Source of the DNA: Candidatus Latescibacterota bacterium
GTDB taxonomy: Bacteria; JAAXHH01; JACQVL01
Direction: 5' to 3'
Assembly (NCBI GenBank): GCA_016209865.1
Contig: JACQVL010000337.1
Coordinates: 1 to 13,437 of the forward strand
DNA length: 13,437 bases
Under the pieces are notes generated by a model. The model saw only the letters and a list, made by a program, of their open reading frames with translations, was not told the DNA's origin and did no database searches. Every line of letters starts with the position of its first letter. Position 1 is the stretch's first letter. A program made the translations under genes and the position numbers. Below, piece after piece: positions 1 through 6,000 of this stretch.

Positions 1-60
1 CTACGGGGCGCTGCGGATGATGATCGTTTTTTGAGTTTCCGCCCTGAAGGAGTGGGCTGA
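1..60 (+). other. Possible 3' end of an upstream gene (partial)
   Basis: Two forward frames are open from the left edge and end in stop codons. One stops at 31-33 and its last residues (YGALRMMIVF) end in Phe with alternating hydrophobic residues, as the last strand of an outer-membrane beta-barrel would. The other stops at 58-60, giving LRGADDDRFLSFRPEGVG. The local GC content is coding-like and a hairpin follows at 92-109, which would suit the end of a transcription unit. The fragment is too short to choose a frame or name a product. Confidence 0.2.
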
Positions 61-138
61 TCAGACCAAATCCCTGCGGGGCTCCGCTCCCAGCCCCGTT
101 GACGGGGCTTTGTACGATCAGCCCGCTCGCTTGAGCGG
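50..138 (+). repeat. Nested inverted repeats with mutually exclusive hairpins
   Basis: The segment 50-62 is the reverse complement of 116-128 at 12 of 13 positions, and the one difference is a G-T wobble in RNA. Inside it, CGGGGCT at 77-83 can pair with AGCCCCG at 92-98, which can instead pair with CGGGGCT at 103-109. CCGCTC at 123-128 can pair either with the left outer arm or with GAGCGG at 133-138. The block is therefore a compact multi-branch structure with competing helices. It could be a terminator, an attenuator-like RNA or the remnant of a small repeat element. No known RNA family was recognised. Confidence 0.55.
92..112 (+). terminator. Candidate terminator hairpin
   Basis: AGCCCCG (92-98) and CGGGGCT (103-109) form a perfect 7-bp GC-rich stem with a TTGA loop. 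Only a short T stretch (109-111) follows, so intrinsic termination would be weak unless Rho or the wider structure at 50-138 helps. It sits between the possible upstream gene end and the sigma-54 promoter, where a terminator would be expected. Confidence 0.35.
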
Positions 139-163
139 CGGACGGCCTGAGCACCCATTGCTA

Positions 164-178
164 TCAACTGTTGTCAAC
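164..178 (+). promoter_or_regulatory. Candidate activator-binding site upstream of the sigma-54 promoter
   Basis: TCAACTGTTGTCAAC contains a perfect dyad, CAAC-T-GTTG (165-173), followed by a third half-site CAAC (175-178). It lies about 120 bases before the predicted transcription start, a normal distance for the upstream activating site of a bacterial enhancer-binding protein. Sigma-54 promoters always need such an activator. The motif is short and was not matched to a named regulator. Confidence 0.25.
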
Positions 179-266
179 TTCCCCTCTTCCTTCCCTCAAG
201 TTCTTCCTCAGATCATCTCGCATAACCTATTCTCCATCAATTCTCTCCATCATTCGCTATTTCTTC

Positions 267-282
267 TGGCACACCCCTTGCT
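267..282 (+). promoter_or_regulatory. Sigma-54 (-24/-12) promoter
   Basis: TGGCAC (267-272), five bases, then TTGCT (278-282) matches the consensus TGGCACG-N4-TTGCW except for one base. The invariant GG (268-269) and GC (280-281) are separated by exactly 10 bases. Transcription would start near 293, leaving a leader of about 62 bases before the chosen receiver-gene start at 355. The promoter faces the long gene string ending at 11528. It therefore predicts that the operon depends on an RpoN-associated activator responding to an environmental or envelope signal. The activator is not in the window. Confidence 0.8.
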
Positions 283-341
283 TTCCAGCTTAGCCGAACA
301 GAATCGGTGATCACAACTCAACAACAGGCCGTTCAGATATC

Positions 342-347
342 GAAAGG
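342..347 (+). promoter_or_regulatory. Ribosome binding site deciding the receiver-gene start
   Basis: GAAAGG lies 7 bases before the GTG at 355. The earlier in-frame GTG at 307 has no Shine-Dalgarno-like sequence and would follow the predicted transcription start by only about 14 bases. Starting at 355 also puts the first beta-strand of the receiver fold (MRIYLVSDE) at the N-terminus, as is usual for this family. Confidence 0.6.
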
Positions 348-354
348 CGCTCGC

Positions 355-783
355 GTGCGCATCTACCTGGTCAGCGATGAACCCATCGTCACGATCATCT
401 TAGAAGCGTTCCTCTCCGACCTCCGACATGCGGTCGTCTCAGCCCGGTCAGCCGAGGAACTGCTCGATCAACTCGCTCAACGCGCTCAGGCGGTCGATTG
501 CATCATCGCGGATTTCCATCGACCTGCGGAGGAGCGTCGCGTCCTGATCCGTCGATTGCACGAGCACGCGCCCGACACGCCGATCGTGATCGTCACGGGC
601 TACGACCCGACGACCGGCTATGACCCGACGCTGTCGCCGGATGAGGCGCTCGCGCATGGGGTCTACGCGTACCTGCACAAACCGCTTCATCTGGGCGAAT
701 TGCAACTGCTGCTCACACGACTCGCCGAGTATCGCGCGGATCGAAGACCATCGTCCATCAACAACCACACCACCGTGGAGTGA
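355..783 (+). CDS. Stand-alone response regulator receiver (REC) domain protein
   Basis: This 142-residue protein is a single CheY-like receiver domain with no output domain. It accepts a phosphoryl group from a histidine kinase and would signal by protein-protein contact in the cytoplasm. All key residues are visible: acidic pair D8-E9, phospho-acceptor D53 in IIADFHRP, switch T81 in IVIVTG, and K109 in YLHKPL. The C-terminus (from about residue 125) is a polar tail. The start is GTG at 355, with GAAAGG upstream; an alternative GTG at 307 would add 16 residues. It is the first gene after the sigma-54 promoter, and 22 bases separate it from the next gene, so it is probably cotranscribed. An in-frame tandem duplication at 598-633 gives GYDPTTGYDPTL, lengthening the beta4-alpha4 loop just after T81 by about six residues compared with typical receivers. 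No partner kinase is present. The family call is secure; its role in the operon is inferred. Confidence 0.85.
   Translation: MRIYLVSDEPIVTIILEAFLSDLRHAVVSARSAEELLDQLAQRAQAVDCIIADFHRPAEERRVLIRRLHEHAPDTPIVIVTGYDPTTGYDPTLSPDEALAHGVYAYLHKPLHLGELQLLLTRLAEYRADRRPSSINNHTTVE
598..633 (+). repeat. 18-bp in-frame tandem duplication in the receiver gene
   Basis: The codons at 598-615 (encoding GYDPTT) are followed directly by a near copy at 616-633 (encoding GYDPTL). The first five codons differ only by a silent TAC/TAT change. The duplication enlarges the loop between beta4 and alpha4, part of the face that changes shape on phosphorylation. Confidence 0.75.
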
Positions 784-805
784 GACCAGCCAAGGAGGCG
801 TTCCG

Positions 806-3493
806 ATGACAGCCGAGGTCCAGCTTCCCCGTCGCCTGCGATGGCAGCGCATCCTGATCCCGGCCGGAGTCAGCCTGGTGACGCTCATCGGCCTGGGGTT
901 TGCGGCTGATGTGAAGACCCTCCCCAGCGTCTTCCACGGCGTCGACCCGGTGCTGATCGGGCTGGCCGCCCTGAAAGCCCCGGTGCTCATCCTCCTGTGG
1001 AGCCTGCGGTGGCATCTGCTCCTGCGCGCCAGGCGGTTCCCCATCTCGCTGGCCCAGACGATGGCGGCGGTGCTCATCCGGAGCTTCTTCAACAACCTGA
1101 CGCCGGGCGCCGGGACGGGCGGCGAGCCGTTCGGGGCCTACTACCTGGCGAGAAAAACCTCGATGACGTTCAAAGAGGCGATCGCCAGCACCGCCGCCGA
1201 GCGCATGGCGCAGGGGGTGGTCATGGTGAGCATCATGCTCATCGCCATGATCGTCTGTGTGCCCCTGCTCCCGCTGTCCTCGACGCTCATCCAGGTGCTG
1301 CTGGCCGGACTGGCCGGGTTCATGGTGTTTGTCGGGTTGATGTTCTATCTCAGTCTGTTTCGGTTCCGGACCTGCCGGCTCATCATCGAAACCGTCATCC
1401 GGGCGCTGGTATGGGCCATCCCCTTCCTCCGGTCGAGATGGGACCTTAGCCAGATCAAACAACATCTCGATGGGTTCCATCAGGAATACCGGGCGTTCTT
1501 GAAGCGACCACAGGCCCTCCTGGGCATCGTCGTCGTGACCACTCTCAACTGGACGCTGGACTTCCTCCAGCCCTACCTGCTGTTCCAGGCGTTCCACGTG
1601 GACGTGCCGTTCTGGCTGATCGTCGTGAGCGCGACGACAATCAAGCTCATGGGGATTTTCTCCATCATCCCCGGCGGGGCCGGACTGGTCGAGGGCATGA
1701 ACTTCGGGCTGTATACCGGACTGTCGAGCGTCCCCCAGCAGGTCGTGGTGGCGGAGACGATCCTCTTCCGCGCGCTGGATACCTGGGTCCTCTGGCTCGT
1801 CAGCGGCATCGTGACGAGTCTGGCTGCGAATTCTCTCATCAGACAAGCTGATGCGCGAACCGAGCAGCGGCGGTGCGTGAATGCGACGGCACGGCCCGTG
1901 TCATCTTCACCCCCACACTCCATGAATCCGCCAGGGACAGAGAATGACAATCTGTCGTCTCTGTATGATGTCATCATCATCGGGAGCGGCTTCGGTGGGT
2001 CGATGACAGCCTACCCCCTCGTTTGCACTGGATGCAAGGTCCTGATGCTCGAGCGTGGGGACTGGGTCCCGCGTGGGACGCATAACTGGGCATCTGACGG
2101 TTCAGTCTACCGGACCTGCTATACGACCGAGACGCCCTATCAGGCTCGGGCCGGGGGGTACCGCGAGATGATCGGCTCGATCACCTGTGTTGGCGGACAG
2201 TCGGTGTTTGCGGGCGCCGTCTCGATCCGTTTTCGTGAAGCTGACTTCCCTGTCGATCCCGACATCGTTGGAAACTCGGGCGCGCGCTGGCCTTATTCTT
2301 ACGCTGAGTTGGAGTCCTACTACACGCATGCCGAGCAACTCCTCCACGTCGCGGGGGAAACAGGACGAGACCCGACCGAGCCGTTTCGCAGCGCTCCCTA
2401 TCCGCAGTCCCTGAACGGGCTCTCGCACACCGCACAGCGCATCGAACAGGCTGCAGGGCATCTCGGCCTCACCCCCTTCCGTCTACCGCTGGCGATCAAT
2501 TACTCGTCCAACAACGGACAGAAGCCGTGCATCGGGTGCACCACGTGCGACCTCTTTGCATGCGCCATCCAGGCTAAGAACGATCTCTCAACCAAGCTGA
2601 TCCCTGGCCTGATTCAGCAGGGCATGCATCTCAAGACCAACACCGTGGTCACCCGGCTGGTAACGGAAGGGAACCGTGTAGCCGCCGTGGTGTGCTATGA
2701 TAAGCAAACCGGCCAGACCCGGGGCTACCGGGCCAGACAGTTCATCCTCGCCGCCGGGGCGTTGGCCTCTCCGCATGTGTTGCTGACATCAGAATTGCAT
2801 CATCTCAACCCCGGCGGGCACACGGTCGGCCATTATCTAATGCGCCACTGCAACGCGATGGTGTTTGGGGTTTTCCCGGATCGACCCAATCAGAGTAAAC
2901 AGTTCCACAAACAGCTCGGCATCCATGATTTCTATTTCGGTCATCCCACGGTCACGAACCCGCCCGGCAAACTGGGGAGCATCCAGCAGGTGCAGACCCC
3001 CTCACGCGATCTCATGCACGCGGTGATGCCCAGCCCGTTCCGTCAGATCGCCTGCTGGGGCGTCGAGCACTTTGCCGGTTTGCTCATCATCGCCGAAGAC
3101 CAGCCCCAATACCGTAATCAGGTGATGATTGATCCCCGACACGCTGACCGTTTCGGTCTACCACAACTTTTGATCTCCCACCAGTACTCCAAGCGTGATA
3201 CGGCTGCCTGCCATGCACTGATTCAGCAGGCCAAGCAGGTTCTTCGGAAGGCCGGAGCGAGGCTCTTTTATGTGCACGACATCAAAACGTTCTCGCATGC
3301 CGTCGGCACGGTCCGGATGGGGGACGATCCAGACACGTCGGCGCTCGACTCGTATTGCCAGTTCCGCGGGGTCCCAAATCTGTACGTGGTCGATGGCAGT
3401 TTTATGCCGACCTCAGCCGGACTCAACCCCAGCCTGACGATCGCGGCCAACGCCCTGCGCGTCGGCGAGCATCTCGCCCGACGGAGGCTCTGA
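806..3493 (+). CDS. Fusion: LPG-synthase-type (UPF0104) membrane domain + GMC-family FAD oxidoreductase
   Basis: This 895-residue protein starts at ATG 806, with AAGGAGG at 792-798. Residues about 10-345 form a multi-pass membrane domain (roughly eight hydrophobic segments) of the lysylphosphatidylglycerol synthase TM / UPF0104 (YbhN-like) family. It carries the conserved stretches FFNNLTPGAGTGGEP (residues 94-108) and IIPGGAGLVEG (287-297). A polar linker (about 345-385) leads to a full GMC oxidoreductase. That part shows the FAD-binding GSGFGG (393-398), a cysteine cluster C575-C578-C581-C586, and the C-terminal pair H831 (HAVGTVRMG) and N874 (AGLNPS). GMC enzymes oxidise alcohols using FAD. 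UPF0104 relatives are membrane proteins, some linked to lipid flipping or aminoacyl-lipid transfer; no LPG catalytic domain is present. An in-frame ATG at 1922 (M373) could start the oxidoreductase alone but has no ribosome binding site, so one fused polypeptide is preferred. The stop overlaps the next ATG by one base. The substrate is unknown. Confidence 0.85.
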   Translation: MTAEVQLPRRLRWQRILIPAGVSLVTLIGLGFAADVKTLPSVFHGVDPVLIGLAALKAPVLILLWSLRWHLLLRARRFPISLAQTMAAVLIRSFFNNLTPGAGTGGEPFGAYYLARKTSMTFKEAIASTAAERMAQGVVMVSIMLIAMIVCVPLLPLSSTLIQVLLAGLAGFMVFVGLMFYLSLFRFRTCRLIIETVIRALVWAIPFLRSRWDLSQIKQHLDGFHQEYRAFLKRPQALLGIVVVTTLNWTLDFLQPYLLFQAFHVDVPFWLIVVSATTIKLMGIFSIIPGGAGLVEGMNFGLYTGLSSVPQQVVVAETILFRALDTWVLWLVSGIVTSLAANSLIRQADARTEQRRCVNATARPVSSSPPHSMNPPGTENDNLSSLYDVIIIGSGFGGSMTAYPLVCTGCKVLMLERGDWVPRGTHNWASDGSVYRTCYTTETPYQARAGGYREMIGSITCVGGQSVFAGAVSIRFREADFPVDPDIVGNSGARWPYSYAELESYYTHAEQLLHVAGETGRDPTEPFRSAPYPQSLNGLSHTAQRIEQAAGHLGLTPFRLPLAINYSSNNGQKPCIGCTTCDLFACAIQAKNDLSTKLIPGLIQQGMHLKTNTVVTRLVTEGNRVAAVVCYDKQTGQTRGYRARQFILAAGALASPHVLLTSELHHLNPGGHTVGHYLMRHCNAMVFGVFPDRPNQSKQFHKQLGIHDFYFGHPTVTNPPGKLGSIQQVQTPSRDLMHAVMPSPFRQIACWGVEHFAGLLIIAEDQPQYRNQVMIDPRHADRFGLPQLLISHQYSKRDTAACHALIQQAKQVLRKAGARLFYVHDIKTFSHAVGTVRMGDDPDTSALDSYCQFRGVPNLYVVDGSFMPTSAGLNPSLTIAANALRVGEHLARRRL

Positions 3494-4542
3494 TGCGCCC
3501 TCTTCTCGCCCTGCCCTTCTGGCTCCTGGCCGCCGATGCCATGGGCCAGCCACTGGCTCAGCCAGTCGAGCCACGACTGGATCGTGAGGCCATCCTCCAG
3601 CGGGGGATTTCCTGCCTGCATCGCGGGGTGTTCGACAGCGTCCTGATCGCGAGCGCGGCCTTGCACGCACGCGATCCCGATGACCCGGTCGGCCCCTTCC
3701 TCGCCGCCGATGCCTACAACACGATGACGCGGGACTACCGGGTGCGGCGGTTCGAGGACCAGTTCGACAGCCTGATCACCCAGACGATCACCACCGCCCG
3801 GAAAGCCCTGAAACGGCGTCCCACCGCAGAGAACTATTTCCTCTTAGGCTCTGCGGAAGGGTATCGATGCTTTTACCTGTTCCGCCGGGGAAAATGGCTC
3901 AAAGCCATCAACGCGGCGATGACCTGCCTCGACAACCTCCGGATCGCGCTGGAATTAAACCCGAAGTTGGTCGACCCCCTGCTCGGTCTTGCCATGTACG
4001 ACTACGGGAAGAGCAAGATCCCCGGCCTGGGACGGCTTGTCAGGAAGCAGAACGTGATCGCGAAACTCGAGCGTGTCCAGCGTGAGGGACGATACGTGTC
4101 CATCCCTGCGCTCTATGCCATGCAGATCGTCCATTTCGAGACAGGGAATTATGTCAAGGCGATGGCGTGCAACGATCAGCTCTACCGGCGATTCCCGTCC
4201 AACCCGGTGTGTCTGTATAACCGGGCGCTCCTGCTGGAGAAGCTGAACCGTCAGGCTGATGCGGTAGTCGTCTGGAAGCAGCTTATCACGCGCGTCGAGA
4301 CGTTCGTCCAGCCGAGCAACGGCTACCTGGCCGAGTGTCACTCCCACCTGTCCGAACTCTACCGGTCGTTGGGAGAGCCGGACAACGCGGGTAAAGCCCT
4401 CGCGTCAGCCAGGATGTGCGCCGGCCGGTATCAGGCTCATGAGGAAATCGATGGTTCCTATACCACGTTTGAAGAGACAGCACGGGCGATCGCACGAGCG
4501 ACCCAACAGGAGAAAGCCTGGGCACAACGAGCGTTGCGGTAA
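3493..4542 (+). CDS. Exported TPR-like repeat protein
   Basis: This 349-residue protein starts at ATG 3493 in a TGATG overlap with the previous stop, with GGAGG just upstream, indicating translational coupling. The N-terminus MRPLLALPFWLLAADAMGQP has the hydrophobic core and small residues of a signal peptide, so a periplasmic location is likely. The rest is helical with tetratricopeptide-like repeats. Examples are around residues 35-60 (RGISCLHRGVFDSVLIASAAL), 114-155 (NYFLLGSAEGYR to ALELNP), 206-235, 241-266 (LYNRALLLEKLNRQADAV) and 284-306 (HLSELYRSLGEPDNAGKALAS). TPR proteins are scaffolds, and in polysaccharide and lipid gene clusters they often help organise export complexes. No enzymatic motif is visible. 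The exact role is unknown and inferred only from context. Confidence 0.7.
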   Translation: MRPLLALPFWLLAADAMGQPLAQPVEPRLDREAILQRGISCLHRGVFDSVLIASAALHARDPDDPVGPFLAADAYNTMTRDYRVRRFEDQFDSLITQTITTARKALKRRPTAENYFLLGSAEGYRCFYLFRRGKWLKAINAAMTCLDNLRIALELNPKLVDPLLGLAMYDYGKSKIPGLGRLVRKQNVIAKLERVQREGRYVSIPALYAMQIVHFETGNYVKAMACNDQLYRRFPSNPVCLYNRALLLEKLNRQADAVVVWKQLITRVETFVQPSNGYLAECHSHLSELYRSLGEPDNAGKALASARMCAGRYQAHEEIDGSYTTFEETARAIARATQQEKAWAQRALR

Positions 4543-4566
4543 TTCTTGACGAAAGGACACATCACG

Positions 4567-6000
4567 ATGGTTGAAACCGCCCTTATTATCGCTGCTGGCA
4601 AGGGAACGCGCCTCAAGTCGGTGAGCGGCGACCTCCCCAAGCCCCTCCTCCGGGTCGCGGGCGTCCCGCTCATCAAGCGCGTCATCCTCACCGCCCACCG
4701 CGCCGGGATCGCCCGGTTTGTGGTCGTCACGGGCTACGCGGCGGATCAGTTTCACGCGACGCTCGACGGCGATCCGCAGGTAGCCGGACTGATCGAGTGG
4801 GTCCACAACGCCCAATGGGAAGCTCCAAACGGACTGTCTGTCCTGGCCGCGCGAGACCACCTGCCCGGCTCGTTCCTCCTCTCGATGGCCGACCATCTGT
4901 TCGACATGCAGAACCTGCGCCTGCTGCAGTATGCTCCACGAGAGAACGATGAGTGCGTGCTCTGCATCGACCGGAAGGTCGAGACGGTCTATGACCTGGA
5001 CGACGCCACGAAGGTCCAGGTCAACGGCTCGCATCTTCTCGACATCGGGAAGGACCTGGCGTCGTACAACGCGATCGACACCGGTCTGTTCCTCTGCTCG
5101 CCCGCCCTGTTCGAGGCGCTCGATCAGACCTGCGGTCAGGGACACGCTGCCCTGAGCGATGGAGTCCGCGTGCTGGCCCGCCAGGGACGGATGCGGGTGT
5201 GTGACATCGGGGACGGTTTCTGGCAGGATATCGATACGCCGGCGATGCTCGACCACGCCGAGCGTCTACTCCTCCAGGCCGTCCGCAAACCCACAGACGG
5301 CGTCATCGCCCGGCACCTCAATCGACCGATCTCCACCCGGGTCAGCCGCTGGATGGTCCGGACGTCGATCTCCCCGAATCAGATCACGATGGGCACGTTC
5401 CTGATCGGATTACTCGCAGCCCCGTTCGTGTCCGCCGGCACGTACTGGTCTGTGTTCTGGGCGGCGCTGTGTCTCCAGGTCTCGTCGATCCTCGACGGGT
5501 GTGACGGCGAGGTGGCCAAGCTCACCTTCCGTGAGTCGAAGTACGGCGCATGGCTCGACACCGTCACCGACAACCTCACCCATCTCGTCTTCTTCATCGG
5601 CGTGATCTTAGGGTACAGCCGCCAGGCAAACGATCCCCGCATCCTGCTCCTCGGCGGCGGCTCGATGGCGATCATCCTCCTGGCGCTGGTTATGATGTAC
5701 TACTACCTGCTGAAGACCGGCGGGAGCGGCAGTCTGCTCCGGTACAACACCGCGTTCGAGCGGCATGCGGTCCGGCAGAAGCGGGGGATGATCACCCGAT
5801 GTTTGAACGGCCTCCGGTTTATGATCAAGCGGGACTTCTTCTCGATGGTTTTTCTGAGCTGTGCGGTGCTCGGCCGTCTCGACTGGATGTTCTGGATCAT
5901 CGCGCTCGGCGGCCTCACGATGGCGGTCGGGGTGTTCGCGTCGATCGGGCATCTGTTGCATCAGGCGCGGGCGGCGCAGCAGGGGAAGGCGTCAGCATGA
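4567..6000 (+). CDS. Bifunctional nucleotidyltransferase / CDP-alcohol phosphatidyltransferase (IPCT-DIPPS-like)
   Basis: This 477-residue protein starts at ATG 4567, with GAAAGGA at 4551-4557. The N-terminal half (residues 1 to about 235) is a sugar-nucleotidyltransferase fold: LIIAAGKGTRL (6-16), PKPL (24-27), NGLSVLAA (88-95), metal-site D109 in SMADHLFD, and D223 in DIDTP. The C-terminal half (about 250-470) is a membrane CDP-alcohol phosphatidyltransferase. It carries D310-x2-D313-G-x2-A317-K318-x8-G327-x3-D331-x3-D335, plus SPNQIT near its start and several hydrophobic segments. This domain order is that of the bifunctional CTP:inositol-1-phosphate cytidylyltransferase / di-myo-inositol-phosphate-phosphate synthase. 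It would make CDP-inositol (or a CDP-polyol) and transfer the phospho-alcohol to an acceptor alcohol. The usual AR of the second motif is AK here. No inositol-1-phosphate synthase gene is in the window, so the true alcohol is open. ATGA overlap couples it to the flippase gene. Confidence 0.85.
   Translation: MVETALIIAAGKGTRLKSVSGDLPKPLLRVAGVPLIKRVILTAHRAGIARFVVVTGYAADQFHATLDGDPQVAGLIEWVHNAQWEAPNGLSVLAARDHLPGSFLLSMADHLFDMQNLRLLQYAPRENDECVLCIDRKVETVYDLDDATKVQVNGSHLLDIGKDLASYNAIDTGLFLCSPALFEALDQTCGQGHAALSDGVRVLARQGRMRVCDIGDGFWQDIDTPAMLDHAERLLLQAVRKPTDGVIARHLNRPISTRVSRWMVRTSISPNQITMGTFLIGLLAAPFVSAGTYWSVFWAALCLQVSSILDGCDGEVAKLTFRESKYGAWLDTVTDNLTHLVFFIGVILGYSRQANDPRILLLGGGSMAIILLALVMMYYYLLKTGGSGSLLRYNTAFERHAVRQKRGMITRCLNGLRFMIKRDFFSMVFLSCAVLGRLDWMFWIIALGGLTMAVGVFASIGHLLHQARAAQQGKASA

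Noticed and set aside
110-310. A 66-residue forward open frame before the receiver gene
   Set aside because: It is Ser/Leu/Pro-rich, has no ribosome site, runs through the structured block and the sigma-54 promoter, and overlaps the receiver leader. It reads as pyrimidine-rich non-coding DNA.
758-1846. A 362-codon open frame on the minus strand
   Set aside because: It is antisense to the well-supported membrane domain. Its translation is full of His/Asp/Glu/Gln/Arg, as expected for the complement of GC-rich coding DNA, and shows no domain.
1922-3493. Separate GMC oxidoreductase gene starting at the internal ATG
   Set aside because: The ATG is in frame but lacks any Shine-Dalgarno sequence, and the frame is continuous with the membrane domain, so a fusion is the simpler reading. 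It is not fully excluded.
4405-5256. A 283-codon open frame on the minus strand
   Set aside because: It is a shadow of the nucleotidyltransferase gene, with no motif and no plausible start context.
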